Shown here: positions 16,557 through 24,094 of the stretch, one piece after another
Layout: every line of letters starts with the position of its first letter
Numbering within the stretch: the stretch's first letter is position 1
Origin: an uncultured Campylobacter sp.
Lineage (GTDB): Bacteria; Actinomycetota; Actinomycetes; Mycobacteriales; Mycobacteriaceae
Assembly: GCA_946221035.1 (NCBI GenBank)
Contig: CAMIME010000032.1
Location: forward strand, 1 to 28,756
Direction: 5' to 3'
DNA length: 28,756 nucleotides
The notes under the pieces: generated by a model
Databases searched by the model: none
What the model saw: the letters and a program-made list of their open reading frames with translations, nothing else
What the model was told of the DNA's origin: nothing
Position numbers and translations under genes: made by a program

Positions 16557-17140
16557 CGCTTTCCCCTTCTTCGCGTTCCACTTCTTCGCGTTCCACTTCA
16601 ACCCAGCCTTGCGCCAGCAGCGCGCGGGTCTCGCGCAGGGTCTGCGGGAGCACCTTGGTTCCGGAAAGGACCGTCATAAAATTCGCGTCGCCCGCCCACC
16701 GTGGCACCACGTGCAGGTGCAAGTGGTCCGCCACCGAACCGCCTGATGCCTTGCCCAGATTCAGCCCGACGTTGATCGCCTCCGGCTTCGAGACACGCTT
16801 CAGCGTTTTCACTGCGCGCTTGGCAAAGCGCATCAGCTCCGCAGTTTCCTTATCGGTCAGGGCTTCGAGCTCCGCCACCTTCCGGTACGGCACCACCATC
16901 AGGTGCCCAGCGTTGTACGGGTAGAGGTTGCACACGGCGTACACCGTCTCGCCGCGCGCGATGATCAGGCCGTCTTCATCGCTCATCTGCGGGATCTCGA
17001 GAAAGGGGTCCCCCCCTTTGCCATCGCCCGAGCGCAGGGATGAGGTGATGTAGTTGAGCCGGTACGGCGCCCACAGCCGCTGGAGGCGGTCGGGGGTTCC
17101 TACGCCGGTATCGACGTAAGAACCCTCACCGCGCCCGGCA

Positions 17141-17160
<20 letters not shown>
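16549..17160 (-). CDS. HIT-family Ap4A phosphorylase-type hydrolase
   Basis: Histidine-triad nucleotide enzyme; the M. tuberculosis gene at this place (Rv2613c) is a diadenosine tetraphosphate phosphorylase. The 203 residues contain VGTPDRLQRLWAPYRLNYI near the N-terminus, NLYPYNAGHLMVVPYR, and the triad DHLHLHVVPRW. The start appears to be TTG at 17160, with GAGGA five bases upstream and a 20-base overlap with the end of thrS; no ATG or GTG lies in the right place before the conserved part. The C-terminus ends in a Glu/Arg-rich tail encoded by a 15-bp tandem duplication (16566-16595). It is between thrS and pgsA, as in mycobacteria. Confidence 0.9.
16566..16595. repeat. 15-bp tandem duplication at the end of the HIT gene
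   Basis: The sequence CTTCTTCGCGTTCCA occurs twice in a row (16566-16580 and 16581-16595). On the coding strand it doubles a five-residue Glu/Arg/Val unit in the C-terminal tail. It lies within 40 bases of the pgsA start. Confidence 0.9.
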
Positions 17161-19204
<2,044 letters not shown>

Positions 19205-19231
19205 ATCCCAGTGCGCTCCTTTGCGCGTAGT

Positions 19232-19258
19232 GGGGTGCGTCATACCTGGACGCACCCC
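19232..19258 (-). promoter_or_regulatory. Stable hairpin in the efeB-thrS gap
   Basis: A perfect 10-bp stem (GGGGTGCGTC on the plus strand with its complement at 19249-19258) closes a 7-nt loop, 28 bases before the thrS start. On the minus strand no T tract follows, so it is not a classic terminator of efeB. It may be a leader structure of thrS or a processed 3' end. Confidence 0.45.
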
Positions 19259-19292
19259 GGACGATCATTCGTGCCCTGAAATCGTACCCCCG

Positions 19293-20504
19293 CTACCCCT
19301 GCAGCACAGTTTGGCCCCAAAACGCATCGCCGCCGTGGTCTGGCTGGGTGCCCGGAGGAATCCAGTACACCGCGGAGCCGATGTGCGTGGTCCATTCGTT
19401 CAGCCGGTCGACCTCATCTAGCCGCTGCAGCACGGGAGTGAACTGCAAATCGGGGTCCTTTTGGTACGCGATGAAGATCAGCCCTGCGTTGCTCAGCTGC
19501 CCGGAATCCGGCGGCAGGTTGTAGTTATACGGCCGACGCAAGAATCTTTGCTCGGGGTTGGAGTCGGGCGCGGTCGCACGGGCCATGTGGGAGTTTTTGT
19601 CGATGACCGGGAGCCCGTACTCGTCCGTCGCATCGAAGTCCGGCTCGTCGAATTCGCCTGACCCGGTGAGCGGGGCACCGTCGGCAAGCTTGCGCCCTAC
19701 TGACTGTTCGCGAGACGCACGGTCGAGCCGCTCCCAGTCGTCCAAATCCATGTGGATGCGACGCACGACCAGGGAGGTTGAGCCCGCATATCCCGCGGGA
19801 CCGTCGGCCCACACCTGCTCCGCGAACTCGTCGGCGCTGTGCGGGTTCACGGTCCCGTCCACCTGGCCGAAGAGGTTGCGCGGGGTGTGCCCCTTGGGAA
19901 TTGAGCCGTAGGCGTTCATGAACCCCTGCTGGAGCCACGCTGGCTGCACGTAATCCATCCCGGCGCGCGTCATGTGGCGCAGTGCCCACGCGCTCATCAC
20001 TGGATCGTCGGAGCAGATCTGGAGCACAAGGTCGGTCTGGTTCCACTTGCCGTCGAATTGATCTCGCGTCATCGCGGGGATGTCGTGGAGCCACTCGGGC
20101 TTGTTGTCCGGGGCCGCGATGTCGAAGACTCGTTCGCCGAACCCGCAGGTGATGGTGAGGTTGGCGGGCCAACGCACCATTTCGGGTTCCAGGCTGGAGC
20201 GGGGGTTGCGGCCCGCGGTGAGCTCGCGGGCGTCCTCTGTCCACACGCGCATGAGCCGTGCGATCCCGGCGGCATCGACCCCGGGTTTCAGGTTGAATGC
20301 GGCGAGGTTGAGGTCGGCTTGGGTGGGGGTGGCAATTCCCGCCTGGTGCTCACCGTCGAACGGCACCACGGCGTGGGTCAGGGGTTGCGCGTCGGGTGCC
20401 GCGTTCTCCGCCGAACACGCGCTCAGCGAGACCGCGGAAACGGCCCCTGCGGCACCCGCCGCCCCGATGAGAAACTGCCGCCGCGTCGGTGGAGTGAAGC
20501 TCAT
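19293..20504 (-). CDS. efeB: DyP-type haem peroxidase, EfeB-like, Tat-exported
   Basis: Haem peroxidase that acts outside the membrane; EfeB relatives are linked to iron or haem handling, but substrates vary. The 403 residues begin with a twin-arginine signal (TRRQFLIG) and a hydrophobic stretch ending in LSAC (C30), which also fits a lipobox, so the protein may be a Tat lipoprotein. The DyP hallmark GXXDG is present as GQVDG (213-217, catalytic D216). The probable proximal haem ligand is H306 in NSHMAR, and Arg residues near FLRRPYNYN fit the distal site. It follows the PCu(A)C gene after three bases and ends a copC-pcuAC-efeB unit. No EfeU or EfeO gene is present here. Confidence 0.92.
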   Translation of the reverse strand: MSFTPPTRRQFLIGAAGAAGAVSAVSLSACSAENAAPDAQPLTHAVVPFDGEHQAGIATPTQADLNLAAFNLKPGVDAAGIARLMRVWTEDARELTAGRNPRSSLEPEMVRWPANLTITCGFGERVFDIAAPDNKPEWLHDIPAMTRDQFDGKWNQTDLVLQICSDDPVMSAWALRHMTRAGMDYVQPAWLQQGFMNAYGSIPKGHTPRNLFGQVDGTVNPHSADEFAEQVWADGPAGYAGSTSLVVRRIHMDLDDWERLDRASREQSVGRKLADGAPLTGSGEFDEPDFDATDEYGLPVIDKNSHMARATAPDSNPEQRFLRRPYNYNLPPDSGQLSNAGLIFIAYQKDPDLQFTPVLQRLDEVDRLNEWTTHIGSAVYWIPPGTQPDHGGDAFWGQTVLQG

Positions 20505-20507
20505 GGC

Positions 20508-21023
20508 CTACCCTCGCGCCGTGTCGCGCACGGGCACGCGCGAAATGACAACTCGCTGCATCGGATCCACCTCCAGCACGAGGTCCACCGTGCTGCCGGC
20601 GGGGATCTCCTCGGGGTAGTCCATCACCATAAAGTGCGTGCCGTCGGCGGTGAGCTCGAGTTCGCCCCCGCCGGGGATGACGATGCCGTCATCGAGGTCG
20701 CGCATCTGCCCGTCGACGACCTCGTGGATCGCGTACTCCGCCTCACCCAGCGAACTGGAGAAACGGGTGATGTGCAGCGCTCCGCGAGTTTGGTTGCGCA
20801 GCGTGCCCGTGATGGTCGCCTGTACCTCCCCGCCGTCATCGACCGCGGGCTTGGGGCTGACCGCCCCGTTGTCAAGGACCAGGGATTCATGCCCAATCTG
20901 CGACCCACCCGGGGTTGCCGTGGCGTCCACCGTCGCCGGCTCCTCGCGCAGCTGTGCCCCGCACCCGCTGAGTGCGAGTGCGCTCACCGTCACCGCCGCT
21001 ACCGCGGCTCGCGTGATGTTCAT
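20508..21023 (-). CDS. PCu(A)C-family copper chaperone lipoprotein
   Basis: Predicted extracytoplasmic Cu(I)-binding protein. The 171 residues start with a lipoprotein signal ending in LSGC (C21). The cupredoxin-like domain retains the family pattern: a His in YAIHEVVDGQM with a following Met, an IPGGGELELTADGTH segment and THFMVMDY, in which His and Met residues complete the H-M...H-x-M set. Members deliver copper to cytochrome oxidase or other cuproenzymes. The ATG overlaps the copC stop by four bases (ATGA). The link to the downstream peroxidase is by context only. Confidence 0.85.
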   Translation of the reverse strand: MNITRAAVAAVTVSALALSGCGAQLREEPATVDATATPGGSQIGHESLVLDNGAVSPKPAVDDGGEVQATITGTLRNQTRGALHITRFSSSLGEAEYAIHEVVDGQMRDLDDGIVIPGGGELELTADGTHFMVMDYPEEIPAGSTVDLVLEVDPMQRVVISRVPVRDTARG

Positions 21024-21583
21024 CGCTCCTCCTTTTTCTGCGTTATCTGCTCCGCACGTCGACGCCTGGCCACCATCGCGAACAACGCACCCAGCACCGC
21101 CAGCACGCCAAGGAAGCCCAGCGCGAGCCCAATCCCCCTCGGCGCCTGCTCGGGCCCCTGCTTATCGACGACCTCCGGCCCCACCCCCACCTGCCCATCC
21201 GGGGCGTACTCGAACGTGGTCATGCCCTTGGTTGCGTGCCCATCGGAGGACACGATCTGGAACCCCACCCGGTACTGCCCCGGCGCGGCCTCAAGTTCCT
21301 CCGGCAGCACTAGGGTGACGTCGCGCCCTTCAACCTCCGGCTCCCCGGAATACAGCACCTCAGTGGCTTCGCCGTCGGTCCGAGACAGGGCGATGGTGTT
21401 GAACCCCTCCTGCACCTCGCCGGAAAACTCCAGCTCGAGCCGGGTCGGGAACTCCTGAATGACACCGCCGTTTTGAGGGTTTGAGCCAATCACCGAATCG
21501 TGGGCCAAAGCCAGCGGGTGTCCGGAAGATGCAGCCAGTACTACGCACGCGCCGAGCGCTGCGGTCCTCGATTGAATCGTCAC
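21020..21583 (-). CDS. CopC-domain copper resistance/transport protein with C-terminal membrane anchor
   Basis: Predicted exported copper-binding protein. The GTG start at 21583 has AGGAGG five bases upstream; 187 residues. A signal peptide ends in LALA, so the mature protein starts at or near His in HDSVIGSNPQNGG, and an N-terminal His is the usual Cu(II) ligand of CopC. The domain ends with the typical VSSDGHATKGMTTFEY. A linker and one hydrophobic segment (about 150-170) with a basic tail RRRR anchor it. It has only the CopC domain, not the full CopCD/YcnJ membrane part. First gene of the copper/haem unit. Confidence 0.88.
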   Translation of the reverse strand: MTIQSRTAALGACVVLAASSGHPLALAHDSVIGSNPQNGGVIQEFPTRLELEFSGEVQEGFNTIALSRTDGEATEVLYSGEPEVEGRDVTLVLPEELEAAPGQYRVGFQIVSSDGHATKGMTTFEYAPDGQVGVGPEVVDKQGPEQAPRGIGLALGFLGVLAVLGALFAMVARRRRAEQITQKKEER

Positions 21584-21610
21584 ACGCGCCTCCTAGGGGT
21601 TTTGTCCCCC

Positions 21611-21616
21611 ACGTTA
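21611..21616 (-). promoter_or_regulatory. Candidate -10 box of the copC unit
   Basis: On the minus strand TAACGT (fits the corynebacterial TAnnnT) lies 27 bases before the copC start codon. The -35 region is poor (GTTGTT at 16 nt), so this is tentative. Confidence 0.3.
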
Positions 21617-21685
21617 GTTCCCAGCGCTTCAAACAACGAACCCGGTCCCGTTCCGCGGGGCCGAACGGCCCCCGAGGGAAAAAGA

Positions 21686-21707
21686 AAACCGCCCCGTGGG
21701 GCGGTTT
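21686..21707 (-). terminator. Displaced native terminator of tRNA-Val(CAC)
   Basis: A perfect dyad AAACCGCCCC / GGGGCGGTTT is followed on the minus strand by TTTTCTTTTTCCC, an excellent rho-independent terminator for leftward transcription. No leftward gene now lies directly upstream; it sits next to the left attachment site. Before integration it would have followed the 3' end of tRNA-Val(CAC) directly, so it is best read as that tRNA's original terminator. Confidence 0.8.
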
Positions 21708-21713
21708 CTGCTG

Positions 21714-21731
21714 GTGGTCCTAGCTGGGATC
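21714..21731. other. Left attachment site (18-bp core)
   Basis: The core GTGGTCCTAGCTGGGATC is identical to 28215-28232 and equals the end of tRNA-Val(CAC) from the T-loop to one base past the discriminator. No other part of the tRNA is present here, so it is the leftover half of the recombined site. Confidence 0.9.
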
Positions 21732-21791
21732 ACCGTATCTGACCTTCCTGACGCTGGTCAGAGGCGCTTTTCAAATTCCGCCGGGAAATTA

Positions 21792-21811
21792 TTCTCTATT
21801 TATTCCCTATC
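21792..21811 (+). repeat. Candidate integrase arm-type sites, left end (two copies)
   Basis: TTCTCTATT (21792-21800) and TTCCCTATC (21803-21811) are direct copies 11 bp apart. The same 9-mer family recurs at the right end in the same orientation. Paired short direct repeats at one helical turn are typical of arm sites bound by the N-terminal domain of tyrosine integrases. Confidence 0.6.
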
Positions 21812-22021
21812 TACCCCCCTTCCGGGGCGTTTCCCTGCCGCATTTTTCTCACCCTGCCACCGAGCGCACCAAAGGCGACGACATAGCGGCCCGTCGATGC
21901 TGAACACACTTCATTCGGTTAAACCACTCGAACCGATTATCCCCTCGTGCGCGCGTAGTAGGGGGTGAAACGTTCCGACTCCGTGGCCACTAAGCGCGAG
22001 GCGCGTTTCTGTGCGCGTCTA

Positions 22022-22050
22022 TTCCCATTCGTTCATATCTGCGATAGGGT
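22022..22050 (+). promoter_or_regulatory. Candidate promoter of the rightward HTH/unknown gene pair
   Basis: TTCCCA (22022-22027) and TAGGGT (22045-22050) are separated by 17 bp, 46 bp before the start codon of the HTH gene. The -10 fits corynebacterial TAnnnT; the -35 is moderate. The palindrome GTCACGGTGAC (22069-22079) lies in the expected transcript leader and could be an operator. Confidence 0.45.
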
Positions 22051-22096
22051 TACACCCGTAAGTATTTCGTCACGGTGACTTTGGAGGTTGTTTAAC

Positions 22097-22351
22097 GTGG
22101 CAGAGTTACCCGCGCTGGGCGAGTTGATCCCAGTGAAAGAATTCGCGGCGGCGACTGATTCGCACCCACGCACGATCCACCGCTTGTGCCGTGAGGGTGA
22201 ACTTCCTGCGCTCCGAGTTGGCGCGAAGTGGTTCATTCTCGGCAACGAACTGCTGTCCGATGCCCGCGCGCGCGTACTCGGAACGGAAGGCGACCTCGAC
22301 GGCCTAGCGCCGTACACCGTGGCAGACAACGAACTTGAGGAGATTTTCTGA
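22097..22351 (+). CDS. Excisionase/MerR-type HTH DNA-binding protein
   Basis: An 84-residue protein. The GTG at 22097 is chosen because GGAGG lies nine bases upstream; a TTG three codons earlier would overlap that site. Residues about 10-50 (IPVKEFAAATDSHPRTIHRL then GELPALRVGAKWFI) form a winged HTH of the excisionase/HTH_17 type, in which the second part is the wing. The C-terminal third is acidic. It is first in a rightward pair and its stop overlaps the next start by one base. It may be a recombination directionality factor or the repressor of the element; the sequence does not decide. Confidence 0.82.
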   Translation: MAELPALGELIPVKEFAAATDSHPRTIHRLCREGELPALRVGAKWFILGNELLSDARARVLGTEGDLDGLAPYTVADNELEEIF

Positions 22352-22989
22352 TGGAACTGCGTTTTGCTTCCGCTACCGATCCGGCCTATTTGGACCTTTT
22401 CACGCAGGCTTTGGCGCGCCGGGGTGTATACGCCACCAGGTATAACCTGGACCGGCTGGCCCGCGACGTGTACCGGCTTGTAGGGGCCGATAACCGCGTG
22501 GTGTCCGCTGAATACATGCTGGGGCATCTGCCGGACGGCGTGGTGCTCGACGGTGTTCTTCCGGCGTACCTGACCGATGCCGCCGCTGACTACGTGCCGT
22601 TGCCCGCGCCGGGCGAACTGGAAGGCGGCGAATACGTACCCGCTGACGCTCTAACCGATTCCACCGGCCTAACGCACGCCGGTTGGGTTGAACTCGTTGC
22701 GGGGCTGCGCGCGATGGTTGAACGGCTGACGGGTAACGCTTCGAGCGCGTACCGCGTGGTTGATTTGGCAGTAGACCTTATCGACTATTCCGGGGTTGCC
22801 CCTTCTGCTACCGATCCCCGCGCCTTCGCGCGCCGGGTCGCAGGTTCATTGGGTCTAGCGGAACTTACGCGGCTGTGTGAGCGGTACACCTTGCGTTCGT
22901 CCTTCCGGTGGGAAGGCGATGCTGCGGTGCTCGCAGACGTGCCCGGTGCGCCTGAACCGCTGCGATTGGACGGCAACGCGTTCGTGTAG
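22351..22989 (+). CDS. Element-encoded protein of unknown function (212 residues)
   Basis: I do not recognise this protein. It starts at an ATG that overlaps the preceding stop (TGATG), so translation is coupled to the HTH gene. It is mostly helical, acidic overall, with no signal peptide, membrane helix or nucleotide-binding motif. Visible features are YLDLFTQALARRGVYATRYN near the N-terminus, a Pro/Gly-rich middle (YVPLPAPGELEGGEYVPAD), a helical block around residues 105-140 (GWVELVAGLRAMVERLTG) and a C-terminal half with RVAGSLGLAELTRLCERYTL. A strong terminator follows 14 bases after the stop. As the only large cargo on the rightward transcript it could act in regulation, replication or interference with other phages, all unproven. 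Confidence 0.8.
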   Translation: MELRFASATDPAYLDLFTQALARRGVYATRYNLDRLARDVYRLVGADNRVVSAEYMLGHLPDGVVLDGVLPAYLTDAAADYVPLPAPGELEGGEYVPADALTDSTGLTHAGWVELVAGLRAMVERLTGNASSAYRVVDLAVDLIDYSGVAPSATDPRAFARRVAGSLGLAELTRLCERYTLRSSFRWEGDAAVLADVPGAPEPLRLDGNAFV

Positions 22990-23003
22990 CCCGCGCGTGT
23001 TAT

Positions 23004-23038
23004 GGGGCCGCTGGCGATTGCCGGTGGCCCCCTTTTTT
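23004..23038 (+). terminator. Rho-independent terminator of the rightward operon
   Basis: A 12-bp stem (GGGGCCGCTGGC with GCCGGTGGCCCC, two G-T pairs) closes the loop GATT and is followed by CTTTTTT. It lies between the convergent rightward and leftward operons. Confidence 0.88.
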
Positions 23039-23046
23039 CGTGCCCG

Positions 23047-23268
23047 TTAGGCGAGTAGGTTATCGGCTTCCTCCCGGCTGATCCGCCGGGTTGCTTGGGC
23101 GATAGTGACTTCCTCGAAGATGGACGGCGGGGTCCACTTTTGATCCGATAAGTCGGGCTGGCTGTAGGGCGGCTGCGGCTTGGTCATTCCCTGCCGCTGG
23201 CGCGCCACTTCGGCCTTGACCTGCGCGGCTGTTGCGTTGCCCGCCAGATAGTCGTCGAACACCGTCAC
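23047..23268 (-). CDS. Small unknown protein, last gene of the leftward operon
   Basis: A 73-residue product from GTG at 23268, or 71 residues from the second GTG two codons later, which has a better spacing (8 nt) to AGGGA. It is polar, with MTVFDDYLAGNATAAQVKAE at the start and a Pro/Gln-rich middle, ending ISREEADNLLA. No family is recognised. It lies five bases after the HTH/coiled-coil gene and is probably co-transcribed. Coding status rests on position, ribosome site and lack of an alternative gene. Confidence 0.65.
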   Translation of the reverse strand: MTVFDDYLAGNATAAQVKAEVARQRQGMTKPQPPYSQPDLSDQKWTPPSIFEEVTIAQATRRISREEADNLLA

Positions 23269-23273
23269 GTTCC

Positions 23274-23861
23274 CTATCGTACTTGCTGCTCTGGGTCCGT
23301 TTCGACGCTATACGCGCTGTCATAGGTCATGCCTGGCTCGTTGAAGATAGTCGGGTCTGGTTCGGCCAGTGCAATGTACGCTTCGAGGTTTTGTTGGAGG
23401 GCTTGCAGCACACTCCTTGCCTCGGTGGCCGTGTCCTCTTGGATCGTTTCAAGTAGTCGCTGTGCTTGCGTTATGAGCCGTTCCACGGTTTGGAGCACCT
23501 TGGCCACGTCCTGTAGTGGCGGTTCTGCCAGGGTGAGGATTTCGGCTCCGTCCGGTGTGGACACCACGACTTCGGCGGGTGCGTAAACCCGTTCACGGGC
23601 CGCCTCTGCATCTTCTAGCAACGTTAGGGCTTGTTCCAGCGCCCGCTGCCGGGCGGCCTTTACGCGGGCGGCTGTGGCTTCTTGGGTGGCGGTGTCGTCG
23701 CCTGTTACCCCGGCGCGCCGTAGGTGGCGGCTGACGGTTGTTGGGCTGATGTTTGCTCCTTGATCCGAGAGAATGGCTGCGACTTCTCGAACGCTGTGCC
23801 CTTGTCGGCGCAGGGTGATCATTTGGTCTATTTGGTCTTGGGTTGTTTCGATGTTGTTCAT
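23274..23861 (-). CDS. HTH and coiled-coil DNA-binding protein (replication, partition or small-terminase-like)
   Basis: The ATG at 23861 has AAGGA six bases upstream and overlaps the preceding stop by four bases; 195 residues. Residues about 8-50 form a resolvase/terminase-type HTH (DQMITLRRQGHSVREVAAIL then ISPTTVSRHLRRAGV). A long Ala/Arg/Glu-rich helix follows (about 60-95), then VVVSTPDGAEILTLAEPPLQ and a second helical segment DVAKVLQTVERLITQAQRLL, and an acidic tail. The layout of HTH, coiled coil and acidic end is shared by phage terminase small subunits, partition proteins and some replication initiators. Its position after the helicase gene fits any of these. Function is not assigned. 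Confidence 0.82.
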   Translation of the reverse strand: MNNIETTQDQIDQMITLRRQGHSVREVAAILSDQGANISPTTVSRHLRRAGVTGDDTATQEATAARVKAARQRALEQALTLLEDAEAARERVYAPAEVVVSTPDGAEILTLAEPPLQDVAKVLQTVERLITQAQRLLETIQEDTATEARSVLQALQQNLEAYIALAEPDPTIFNEPGMTYDSAYSVETDPEQQVR

Positions 23862-24094
23862 CTCGATTCCTTTCGGTTGAGGTTTTCCTGTATGTCCGCC
23901 ACGTCGTGCAGCCGGTCGGCTAAGGCGCGCGTGGCCTCGGGCGTGAGCGTCGCCGTTACCTCTAGTGAGGGGAACTTGAGGACGGTTAGGGGCTTTCCTG
24001 TCGGACTGCTGCCGTACCCAACGGTTAGGTTCGACCACGCGCGGGTGGTGCCACCTATCCGTACTCGGCTTTTGATTGATTCCCGGCGCGTCAT
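23858..24094 (-). CDS. Small unknown element protein (78 residues)
   Basis: A basic N-terminal part (MTRRESIKSRVRIGGTTRAW) is followed by a predicted beta-rich stretch and LTPEATRALADRLHDVADIQ. The ATG overlaps the helicase stop by four bases and has AAGGA seven bases upstream; its own stop overlaps the next start by four. The double ATGA overlap strongly supports a real gene in the replication operon. No family recognised. Confidence 0.78.
   Translation of the reverse strand: MTRRESIKSRVRIGGTTRAWSNLTVGYGSSPTGKPLTVLKFPSLEVTATLTPEATRALADRLHDVADIQENLNRKESR

Larger units (their letters stand above)
21732..22096. other. 365-bp left-end regulatory region of the element
   Basis: No gene is convincing here. 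It holds a perfect inverted repeat TCTGACC / GGTCAGA (21738-21762, 11-nt spacer) beside the attachment core, two candidate integrase arm sites (21792-21811), and an inverted repeat TCGGTT / AACCGA (21915-21936) with an inner GGTTAAACC. A promoter for the rightward operon (22022-22050) and a short palindrome (22069-22079) follow. Confidence 0.6.

Noticed and set aside
19205..19292. T-box riboswitch before thrS
   Set aside because: The leader is under 90 nt and lacks the T-box consensus and specifier-stem architecture.
21657..21672. GGGGCC/GGCCCC hairpin as a second terminator
   Set aside because: No T tract follows on either strand; the adjacent hairpin at 21686-21707 already explains termination.
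23270..23278. Sixth copy of the arm-type 9-mer (TTCCCTATC)
   Set aside because: It is far from either end, unpaired, and doubles as the ribosome site region of the small gene at 23047-23268; treated as chance.
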